From contig JAVBNX010000015.1 of NCBI GenBank assembly GCA_031551275.1, positions 36,245-100,244 on the forward strand: 64,000 nt of DNA. Reading direction: 5' to 3'. The notes under the pieces are model-generated. The model was not told where the DNA came from, searched no databases, and worked only from the letters and a program-made list of their open reading frames with translations. The DNA is from JAVBMJ01 sp031551275 (GTDB lineage: Bacteria; Bacteroidota; Bacteroidia; Bacteroidales; Rikenellaceae). The position numbers and the translations under genes are program-made. Shown in pieces: positions 1 through 6,481 of this stretch. Position 1 is the first letter of the stretch; each line of letters opens with the position of its first letter.

Positions 1-501
1 GATGCCCCGCAAGGCCTCCTCGATGGTGGCGATGGCGCGCGTGCCGATCTGGTCGGCCGAGATCACTTTGGCCGAGCCGGTGTAGGTGTCGGCCGAAACG
101 GTGTGGTAACCCGTGATGACGACCTGCTCGATCTGCTCGACCTCCTGCTCGAGGGTCACGTCGACAACCTGGCGGCTTTGGATCTTCACGGTCGCGGTTT
201 TCATGCCCAAATAGTTGAATACAAGGGATGACGTGTCGGGGCGCTGGACAACGATCTTGTAGACGCCGTTGCGGTCGGTGGCCGTTCCGAGCGTGGTGCC
301 CTGCACGACGACGGTAACTCCCGCCATCGGCGATCCATTTCCGGAAACGATCCCCGTCACCGTCAGGCGTTGCTGGGCGGCGGGTTGGGCGGCGGACTGG
401 GCGTGCAGGGAGGCCCCAAAGAGCAACATCCCCGACAGGCAAACCGCTGCACGGAGCAGGGGGCGTGCCTTTCTTCCTGGTTTTGTGTCCTGATTGGTCA
501 T
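1..501 (-). CDS. SusC/RagA-type TonB-linked outer membrane receptor, N-terminal part only
   Basis: This is the first 167 codons of a gene that runs off the left edge. The ATG at 501 is followed by a basic start and a hydrophobic signal peptide ending around SLHAQ. Next comes a carboxypeptidase-regulatory-like domain (from about VTGIVSGNGSPMAGV to the VTLEQEVE strand) and then the opening of the TonB plug (EQVVITGYHTVSADTYTGSAK), both typical of SusC receptors. Such proteins import glycans or peptides through the outer membrane with a SusD lipoprotein, which would lie to the left. It begins 21 bases after the sialidase gene, so it is probably the distal part of the LacI-controlled operon. The plug motif is GYHT rather than the common GYGT. 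Confidence 0.9.
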   Translation of the reverse strand, partial: MTNQDTKPGRKARPLLRAAVCLSGMLLFGASLHAQSAAQPAAQQRLTVTGIVSGNGSPMAGVTVVVQGTTLGTATDRNGVYKIVVQRPDTSSLVFNYLGMKTATVKIQSRQVVDVTLEQEVEQIEQVVITGYHTVSADTYTGSAKVISADQIGTRAIATIEEALRGI

Positions 502-522
502 ATTTTTATCTCTTTCAAGGGT

Positions 523-1809
523 TTATTTGGAAGTGGCTTTCCCCGCGGCTTTCGCGCGGGCCTGGATGTTGGCGGCCGATTTTTTTACCTTGCCCGGCTT
601 GCTGATGGGGATTTGCAACTTCGAGCGGGGTGAAACGACCTTTCTCGAGAGGATGTCCATTTCGTTGAAACGGGCCATCAGCACATCGCCCTCGGCGGTG
701 CGTTGGAAGTCGTAAGAGATGTAGATATAGCCGTCGGGGGCCTGGAAGCCCGTCGGGTAGGAGATCCCGGTGCGCACATCCAAAAGCAGTCCGCCCGCCC
801 AGGTCTTCCCGTCGTCGCCCGAGACGAACGCCCGAAGATGGGAACGCACGCTGGTTTTGGTGTCCGTCATCCCGTGCCGCACCAACAGCAGGTGCCCCGA
901 GGCGAGGCGCATGATGAAGTGGCGCGAATTGACGTGCGGCTGGTAAAGCTCGGGCTTGCTCCAGGTGTACCCCTTGTCGGTGGAGAAGCTCTCGCAGATG
1001 CCCAGGCCCGTGCGGGCGGTCATCCACCAGGTGCCGTCTTTCTTCTCGATGATCAGGTGCTCGTCGAAATTGGGCTTGGGGAAGCGGACCATGCCCCGGC
1101 GCTCCCAGGTAGCCCCCTGGTCGGTCGAGACGAAGGCGTGCGCCCCGCGAAACTCGTCCAACTCGGGATAGGCACCCTTCAGGGGGTTCTCGGTCCAACC
1201 CTTCTCGAGCAGGACATCCATCCTGTCGCGGGGCCACAAACTCACGGGCAGGATCCACTCGCCGGTCGAGGCCACGGTGGGTTTTTGCAGCGTGCATCCG
1301 AAGCCGATATAACGCGGCGCGCTCCATACGGGGGCGGCGGCATCGGGGTTCTCGCACACCGAGCACCAGCCTCCGCTGCGTCCGTCGAAGTAGGTCACGC
1401 CCTGGTCGAAAAAGAGCCAAAGGCGACCCAGGGGGTCGGTCCACAGTGTACCTACGATCGTGCGGCGCTTGAGCGGGTCGCCGGGGCGGTGGGGGTCGAT
1501 GACCACCTTGGTCTTCGACCACTCTTCGCCGTCCGTGTCGCTCCAGGCCATCACGAAGAAGGCATTGGCATTGTCGCCGCCGCCCACCCAGCACGCCCAG
1601 ATGCGTCCTTTCGGGGTGCGTTCGATGCCGATGGTCATGCCGAAATCGAGGTTTTTGGCGTTGTACTTCCTGTCGGGCCCGGTATCGATCACAGGTGCGA
1701 CCATACCTACGCTGTCGGCCCATCTGTACAACTGCGGGTCCTGCCCGGATACCGTCCCGCCCAAAAGAAGGGCGAAAGAGGTAAGTACAAGTCGTTTCAG
1801 TGGTTTCAT
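523..1809 (-). CDS. Secreted sialidase-fold (BNR/Asp-box) protein, putative exo-alpha-sialidase
   Basis: This 428-residue protein is predicted to be exported (hydrophobic residues 7-22) and to form a six-bladed sialidase propeller. Four Asp-box motifs are visible: SDTDGEEW (90-97), STDQGATW (228-235), STDKGYTW (276-283) and SGDDGKTW (330-337). A late segment around residues 355-385 (APDGYIYISYDFQR) resembles the C-terminal strand region of PUL-associated sialidases. Family knowledge suggests removal of a terminal acidic sugar outside the cell or in the periplasm, but the Asp-box fold is also used by lyases and non-sialic hydrolases. The last 35 residues are rich in Lys, Ala and Arg, which is unusual. 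The ATG at 1809 is used because the open frame further upstream overlaps the next gene and lacks a signal peptide. Confidence 0.8.
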   Translation of the reverse strand: MKPLKRLVLTSFALLLGGTVSGQDPQLYRWADSVGMVAPVIDTGPDRKYNAKNLDFGMTIGIERTPKGRIWACWVGGGDNANAFFVMAWSDTDGEEWSKTKVVIDPHRPGDPLKRRTIVGTLWTDPLGRLWLFFDQGVTYFDGRSGGWCSVCENPDAAAPVWSAPRYIGFGCTLQKPTVASTGEWILPVSLWPRDRMDVLLEKGWTENPLKGAYPELDEFRGAHAFVSTDQGATWERRGMVRFPKPNFDEHLIIEKKDGTWWMTARTGLGICESFSTDKGYTWSKPELYQPHVNSRHFIMRLASGHLLLVRHGMTDTKTSVRSHLRAFVSGDDGKTWAGGLLLDVRTGISYPTGFQAPDGYIYISYDFQRTAEGDVLMARFNEMDILSRKVVSPRSKLQIPISKPGKVKKSAANIQARAKAAGKATSK

Positions 1810-1844
1810 AATAGAGAGGTTAGGTAGTTTAAAAGGGTTGGTGG

Positions 1845-2366
1845 TCAGTTCCTGACCTTGACAACCGCCTTGCGCAGCGTCCCCTCCCCTATCATCGGGG
1901 CGTGGGCGTGTTCGGGCGCAAAGACGATGAACTGCATGGGTTGCACCCCGATTACCGAGGCGATGGGGTCGTCGAAGAACTGGATGTCTTTTTCGGCGTC
2001 CATCTCCGCGCGGGGCTGCGAACACTCCGCGCGGTCGCGGTAGCCGTAGCGCTCGACCCCGTCGATGGGGATCTGGATGTCGTAGTAGTTGTCGTGCACC
2101 TCCAACAGGGCCTCCTGCTCGCTGCGGAGCCGGGCGTCGCTGATGGTAATGTAGACCTCGATGCTGTCGATTCGGTAGGTGCCCGGTTCGAGCGATCGGA
2201 GGTCCGTAGCGCGCAGGTAATCGAATGCCGAAGCGAAACGGGGGTTCACTTCGATCCAACGGGCTTCGGCCTGCGGGGAGAAGTCCTGAGCAATCGGTTG
2301 CGTAGAAGTCGATTTTTGAGAGCAACCGATCAGGGCGAACAATGCGGCGATCATTATCTTTCTCAT
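1845..2366 (-). CDS. YhcH/YjgK/YiaL (DUF386) family lipoprotein
   Basis: This 173-residue protein has a short lipoprotein signal (lipobox ALIGC) followed by a cupin-like YhcH/YiaL domain: LEPGTYRID, VHDNYYDIQIPIDG and FIVFAPEHAHAPMIGEG, with His residues near the usual metal site. Cytosolic members are linked to sialic-acid and keto-sugar catabolism, where one has been assigned an anomer-converting role. The lipid-anchored form here would act in the periplasm on released sugar. It lies 7 bases after the aldolase gene and 35 bases before the sialidase gene, so it is co-transcribed. The exact substrate is unknown. Confidence 0.85.
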   Translation of the reverse strand: MRKIMIAALFALIGCSQKSTSTQPIAQDFSPQAEARWIEVNPRFASAFDYLRATDLRSLEPGTYRIDSIEVYITISDARLRSEQEALLEVHDNYYDIQIPIDGVERYGYRDRAECSQPRAEMDAEKDIQFFDDPIASVIGVQPMQFIVFAPEHAHAPMIGEGTLRKAVVKVRN

Positions 2367-2373
2367 GGTCGTT

Positions 2374-3099
2374 CTATTTTAAATGGTTTGACAGGATCTT
2401 CCTGTATCCCGACCTGAGCACGGACATGTCCGAGCCGACGGCCAGGCATCCGAATCCGGCCTCCCGTTTGGCGGCGGAGTCCTCTTCGGGCGAAAGGAGT
2501 ATGCCGGCCTGCTTGCCGGCTTTAGAGGCCGCGGCGGCCACTTTTTGCAGCGCCTGGTCGTAAGAGATCGAGCCGGGGGTTACCGAGAGGTCCAAAGCGA
2601 GGTCCCTCGGGCCCACGAAGAGGATGTCTACACCCTCGACGGCGGCGATCTGTTCCACATTGGCCACACCCTCGCAGTTCTCGATCTGGGCCAGCAGCAA
2701 AGGCGGTTCCCAGGTGCGCATATCCTTCGGGGTCGATTGTCCGTAAGCGAAAGAGCGCGCTGCCGACGAGAAACCCCGGCTGCCCCTGGGCGGGTAGCGC
2801 ATGGCGTCTACCACGGCCTGAGCCTGGGCGGTGTTACAGACGTGGGGCATCATGATGCCGTGGACGCCCCAGTCGAGTATGCGGGCGATAAAGCCGGGAC
2901 GCATATCGCCTATGCGCACGATCACTTTGGTGTCGCCCCTGACCGCCTGGATGTTGGCCAGCAGCTCGGACTCCTGCATAAAGCCGTGTTCGAGGTCCAG
3001 CAGGAGCCAGTCGAAGCCCATGCCGGAGATCATCTCGGTCACGACGGTCGATCCGGCCGAGATCCAGGTTCCCAATCCCAATGTTCTGTCCTGTTTCAT
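2374..3099 (-). CDS. HpcH/HpaI-family aldolase (2-keto-3-deoxy acid aldolase type)
   Basis: This 241-residue protein covers a complete HpaI-type TIM barrel. The class II metal-dependent aldolase signatures are visible: FDWLLLDLEHG, a GVHGIMMPHV strand, the QIENCEGVANV metal-site strand and VDILFVGPRDLALDL. Family members split 4-hydroxy-2-keto acids, such as 2-keto-3-deoxy-L-rhamnonate, into pyruvate or a related 2-keto acid plus an aldehyde. The ATG at 3099 overlaps the stop of the kinase gene by 4 bases (ATGA), so translation is probably coupled. The pairing suggests this enzyme cleaves the kinase product or a related ketodeoxy sugar acid. It is cytosolic, with no signal peptide. Confidence 0.85.
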   Translation of the reverse strand: MKQDRTLGLGTWISAGSTVVTEMISGMGFDWLLLDLEHGFMQESELLANIQAVRGDTKVIVRIGDMRPGFIARILDWGVHGIMMPHVCNTAQAQAVVDAMRYPPRGSRGFSSAARSFAYGQSTPKDMRTWEPPLLLAQIENCEGVANVEQIAAVEGVDILFVGPRDLALDLSVTPGSISYDQALQKVAAAASKAGKQAGILLSPEEDSAAKREAGFGCLAVGSDMSVLRSGYRKILSNHLK

Positions 3100-4181
3100 A
3101 ATTCGAAGATGTTTTTGTTCCCGCGCAGCCCCTCGCAAGCCGTAAGGATACGGCCCAGGGTCTCGCGGCGCAAAGACTCGCCGCCCTCCGGGGAGTTGAT
3201 CAGGAAAAAGTTGTTGCCTTTGTCGAAGTAGCCCGCGCCCACACGGATGACCGCCTTGTAGATCATGTTGCGCAGCATGTGGAGCCAGAAACGGCGCTCG
3301 AACTCCTCGGGCAGGGGCTTGACCTCGGCGTATCCGTCGATCAGGGCGCGCATCTCGTTGCCCGTGTGGAAACACCCGATCAGGGAGAGGTCGTCGGTCG
3401 GGTCGCCCGATACCGAGTCGTCCCAGTCGATCACCGAGTGGATCGTATCCTTGTCGCCGAGCACGTTCCAAAGCGCTATGTCCTTGTGGACCAGGCAACC
3501 CTGCTTGATATCGAGGCAATCGTCGGAGGCCTTGACCAGATCGGCGATCTGCCCGGCCTGGCTGAAATCCATAAAGCCCCTCTTGACCAAAAAGCCCACG
3601 TGACGCTCCAGGTTCAGGGTGTAGTAGTCCCGGTAGGCGGGCAGCAAACCGACCAGTTGCCCCTCCTTGCGCAGCACGGCGGTGCTGAAGGGTCCGTAGC
3701 CCGGGGTGGCGATCTGCTGCCATTGGGCGATGTAGCGGCCCAGTTGGCGCATGACGGTCAAAGAGTCCAGCTCGCCGGCCTTGTACAAGCGGTTCAGGTC
3801 GGGATAGGGCACCATCTCCATCAGTTGCCAGGCGAAGGGGTGGCGTTCCCGCCAGGCGTCGACGGCAAAGATCCGGGGGGTGGGCACGCCGAGTTGGCGC
3901 ACACGGTCCATCACCGTGGATTCGACCTCCATGTACTGGTCGCCCTCGGGTCCGTTCTCGATCCGGACGAAATAGTCCACCCCCCCGCGACTCGCTATAT
4001 ACGTGAGGTGGTTCCCCTGTCCGTTGGCCGGGGAGAGGGTAAAGCCGTCGTCGCCGAAGTACCCGGCCAACGCCTCCTTGATCCCCTTTTCAACCGACGC
4101 GGAACCGTTTTCACCCTTGATGGCGAAGAAGGCCGAAGGGCGGTCGCATTTCCAGTAGTATATATTCTCGCGTGATGCCAT
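3096..4181 (-). CDS. APH-fold small-molecule kinase (phosphotransferase family)
   Basis: This 361-residue cytosolic protein has the aminoglycoside-phosphotransferase/choline-kinase fold. The catalytic loop CLVHKDIALWNVL (HxDxxxxN) and the metal-binding VIDWDDSVSGDP are both intact, and an N-lobe with a GxGNHLTY-like loop precedes them. These kinases act on sugars, amino alcohols or antibiotics. Resistance is unlikely here, because the gene sits inside a catabolic operon between a symporter (1-base TAATG overlap) and an aldolase (4-base overlap). I infer that it phosphorylates the imported acidic sugar or a breakdown product. The substrate cannot be read from sequence. Confidence 0.8.
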   Translation of the reverse strand: MASRENIYYWKCDRPSAFFAIKGENGSASVEKGIKEALAGYFGDDGFTLSPANGQGNHLTYIASRGGVDYFVRIENGPEGDQYMEVESTVMDRVRQLGVPTPRIFAVDAWRERHPFAWQLMEMVPYPDLNRLYKAGELDSLTVMRQLGRYIAQWQQIATPGYGPFSTAVLRKEGQLVGLLPAYRDYYTLNLERHVGFLVKRGFMDFSQAGQIADLVKASDDCLDIKQGCLVHKDIALWNVLGDKDTIHSVIDWDDSVSGDPTDDLSLIGCFHTGNEMRALIDGYAEVKPLPEEFERRFWLHMLRNMIYKAVIRVGAGYFDKGNNFFLINSPEGGESLRRETLGRILTACEGLRGNKNIFEL

Positions 4182-5149
4182 TACGAGTTAATTTCAGTTT
4201 CGACGGGTTTGGATGTAAACCGCCAGATGGTAGCCAGGATGCCTCCGATGACGGTCTGGATGACCGAGCAGAAGACCGCCGGGACACCCACCAAGGGCAT
4301 AAAGAGGGGGAAGTGGCTCTTGGCCAGCACGGCTGCAAGTCCTCCGTTCTGCATCCCCGTTTCGCACGATATGGCCTTGGACATGTAGTGGTTGAAGCGG
4401 AACACGCGTCCGAAGGCGTACCCCAGCCCGAAGCCCAGCGAGTGGACCAGCGTGGCGGCCAGGGCCAGCAGCCCGGCGTACTCGAGCAACATCTCGCGTC
4501 CGCCGACCACCGCGGGGGCGATGATCCCGCCCGAGATAAAGACGATGGCCCAGGTCGAGATCACGGGGCCGGTCTGGCCCAGGCTCCTGACGAACTTCGG
4601 GAAACGGTAGTTGATGAAGATCCCCAGAAGCACCGGGATCAGCACGACGCGCACAACGCTGAAAAACATCCCCCACCCGTCCACCGGGACGAGTTGGCCG
4701 ATCAGCAGCATGCACAGGATCGGGGTCATGAAGATCCCCAGAAGGGTCGATACCGCCGTGCTTACCACCGACAGGGCCACGTTCGCGCGGGCGATGTAGG
4801 TAATCACGTTCGAAGCCGTCCCGGCCGGGCAGCAGGCCACCAGGATAAGCCCCACGGCGAACTCGGTGGGGAGCTTCAGTACCGTGGCCACCAGCCAGCC
4901 CGACAGGGGCAGGATACTGTACTGGGCAAGGGCTGCGATGACCACCACACGGGGCGTTTTGAACAGCACCTTGAAGTCCTCCACGTTGAGCGTCAGGCCC
5001 ATGCCGAGCATTACCAGGGCCATGGCCCAGGTCATCCAGCTTCCGCGCGTGAACCACATGAACGCCTCCGGGGCGAAGAACCCGACCGCAAAAGCGAGCA
5101 CGATCCAAACCGCGTAGAGGTTGATAAACCAGTCGAGAATTTTTTTCAT
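4181..5149 (-). CDS. BASS-family (bile acid:Na+ symporter-like) transporter
   Basis: This 322-residue inner-membrane protein has about ten hydrophobic segments. It carries BASS/SBF signatures: an early TWAMALVMLGMGLTL segment and the crossover motif CCPAGTASNVITYIARAN, which matches the family's Na+-binding region. BASS transporters carry organic anions such as bile acids, pantoate and 2-keto acids with sodium. Its place between sialidase-type and kinase/aldolase genes points to uptake of a small organic acid, probably a free acidic sugar, rather than bile acid. The gene overlaps the kinase start by one base and is 24 bases from the sialidase gene upstream. Confidence 0.88.
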   Translation of the reverse strand: MKKILDWFINLYAVWIVLAFAVGFFAPEAFMWFTRGSWMTWAMALVMLGMGLTLNVEDFKVLFKTPRVVVIAALAQYSILPLSGWLVATVLKLPTEFAVGLILVACCPAGTASNVITYIARANVALSVVSTAVSTLLGIFMTPILCMLLIGQLVPVDGWGMFFSVVRVVLIPVLLGIFINYRFPKFVRSLGQTGPVISTWAIVFISGGIIAPAVVGGREMLLEYAGLLALAATLVHSLGFGLGYAFGRVFRFNHYMSKAISCETGMQNGGLAAVLAKSHFPLFMPLVGVPAVFCSVIQTVIGGILATIWRFTSKPVETEINS

Positions 5150-5173
5150 GAATCGATTATTTTGAGTTAGTTG

Positions 5174-6478
5174 TTATTCCAATGAGGCGAGCGGGACGAT
5201 CGATACGGCGATATCCTCCTTGTTGATCGAGTAGAGCACGTACACCGTCCCGTCCTGCACGATCATGCTCGGGTAGCCGTAACCTGCCGGTCCGCAGCCC
5301 GGAAGCCCGGGGAAACGGCGCTTCAGGGGCGTATCCCCCGCGCTGCGCAAGGCGTAGGCCCGGGTGAACACCTCGCCGTCGGGGCTGACGGCCAGGGTAA
5401 GCGGGTCGCGCGTCCGGTAGAGCCCCTTGTCGAAGGCCTGGGCCGTCTGGTTGCCGACCAGCAGCACGCGGCCGTCGTCGAGCCTGACCGCCTCGCCGCG
5501 CGAGTGGGAGTCGGGAATGTTGGTCGGGCGGGCGGCGTACCAGCCCCCCCTGGGGTTTTCGAAGATCACGTAGACGCGGTTCGAGGATTTCCGCGCGCCC
5601 TTGGTGGCCTGGCTGCTGTAATCGCGCGCGAAGGCCACCACGCCGTGGTCGGAGCGGTAGGAGAACATCTCGATCAGGTTGGCTTTGTCGATGGCCTGCG
5701 AGGAGATGTTCTTCACATCCGGTTGCGCCCACCAGCTGATCATGCTCCTGCTGTCGGACGAGGCCCACCAACTGATCGCCCCCTTGTCCTGGTACCACTG
5801 CCTGATCCCGGTCCCGAGCGCGGGGTCGATCAGAGGCTCGGGCATAAATGCCGGGAGCGGGGTACCCTCGCCCAACTCGCTCAAAAGGACCGCATCGTAG
5901 AGCACGGTCCCGTTTTGGGCGAGCCTGCAAGTGATGGGGTAGCGGCCGAAGCCCTCGCCGTGGACATAGACCACCGCGTAGAGCTTGCCGTCGACCTCGA
6001 CCCAGCGGTCGGGAGTAATGTTCATGCCGCTCTCGCCCTTGGCGAGCACGGGCCCGGGCGGGCTGAACAACACGGCGGGCGGGGACCAGCTCTTCGCATC
6101 CTTCGAGGTGGAGAACAGGATGCGCTGGCCCGGGCACCCCTCGCCCAGGGGGTGGTTGGCCCACATGGCGTAGAAAAGGCCCCCGTGGAAGATCAGACAG
6201 GCGTAGTGGTTGTAGGACCCCGAGGCCAGATCGGCGGGTTTCCAGACGTCGAAATGGGACGCCTCCTTCAGCACGGGGAATCCGACCGCCTTGGCCTGGT
6301 CGGCCGTGGGCATCTTCGCCTCCCACATGGGGACGACGAGGGTGCCCTCGGGTGTTTTTTCACGGATCACGTAGGTATGGCCTCCCCGTTTAAGGGTGTC
6401 GGGCTTTTCAGCCGCGGTGGTCCGGGCCGCGGTGGTGCACAGCAGCAGGAGGGGCAGGTATTTCAGGGTTGTCCTCAT
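5174..6478 (-). CDS. Secreted sialidase-superfamily (BNR-like) protein
   Basis: This 434-residue protein has a signal peptide (about residues 1-22, ending TTAAE). Its blade-like repeats match sialidase-superfamily propellers (YNHYACLIFHGGLFYAMWANH, ILFSTSKDAKSW, WVEVDGKLYAVVYV, EAVRLDDGRVLLVGN, PSMIVQDGTVYVLYSINKED), but canonical Asp boxes are weak or missing. It shares no obvious close identity with the sialidase at 523-1809, so the operon carries two different propellers, perhaps for different linkages or acting one after the other. It is separated from the peptidase gene by 3 bases and from the symporter by 24. Enzyme activity is inferred from the fold only. Confidence 0.72.
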   Translation of the reverse strand: MRTTLKYLPLLLLCTTAARTTAAEKPDTLKRGGHTYVIREKTPEGTLVVPMWEAKMPTADQAKAVGFPVLKEASHFDVWKPADLASGSYNHYACLIFHGGLFYAMWANHPLGEGCPGQRILFSTSKDAKSWSPPAVLFSPPGPVLAKGESGMNITPDRWVEVDGKLYAVVYVHGEGFGRYPITCRLAQNGTVLYDAVLLSELGEGTPLPAFMPEPLIDPALGTGIRQWYQDKGAISWWASSDSRSMISWWAQPDVKNISSQAIDKANLIEMFSYRSDHGVVAFARDYSSQATKGARKSSNRVYVIFENPRGGWYAARPTNIPDSHSRGEAVRLDDGRVLLVGNQTAQAFDKGLYRTRDPLTLAVSPDGEVFTRAYALRSAGDTPLKRRFPGLPGCGPAGYGYPSMIVQDGTVYVLYSINKEDIAVSIVPLASLE

Positions 6479-6481
6479 GGT

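Noticed and set aside
3279..4175. Open frame antisense to the kinase gene
   Set aside because: The sense strand encodes a complete kinase with catalytic motifs; the antisense product is low complexity.
3096..4181. Aminoglycoside resistance gene
   Set aside because: It shares the APH fold but overlaps catabolic genes on both sides, which argues for a metabolic kinase.
4181..5149. True bile-acid uptake system
   Set aside because: The family name is broad, and the neighbours concern sugar release and cleavage, not steroid metabolism.
5151..5158. AATCGATT between the symporter and sialidase genes as a third LacI operator
   Set aside because: Only the 8-bp core matches; the flanking bases differ from the two good sites, and a similar core also occurs inside the GT9 gene near 40777.
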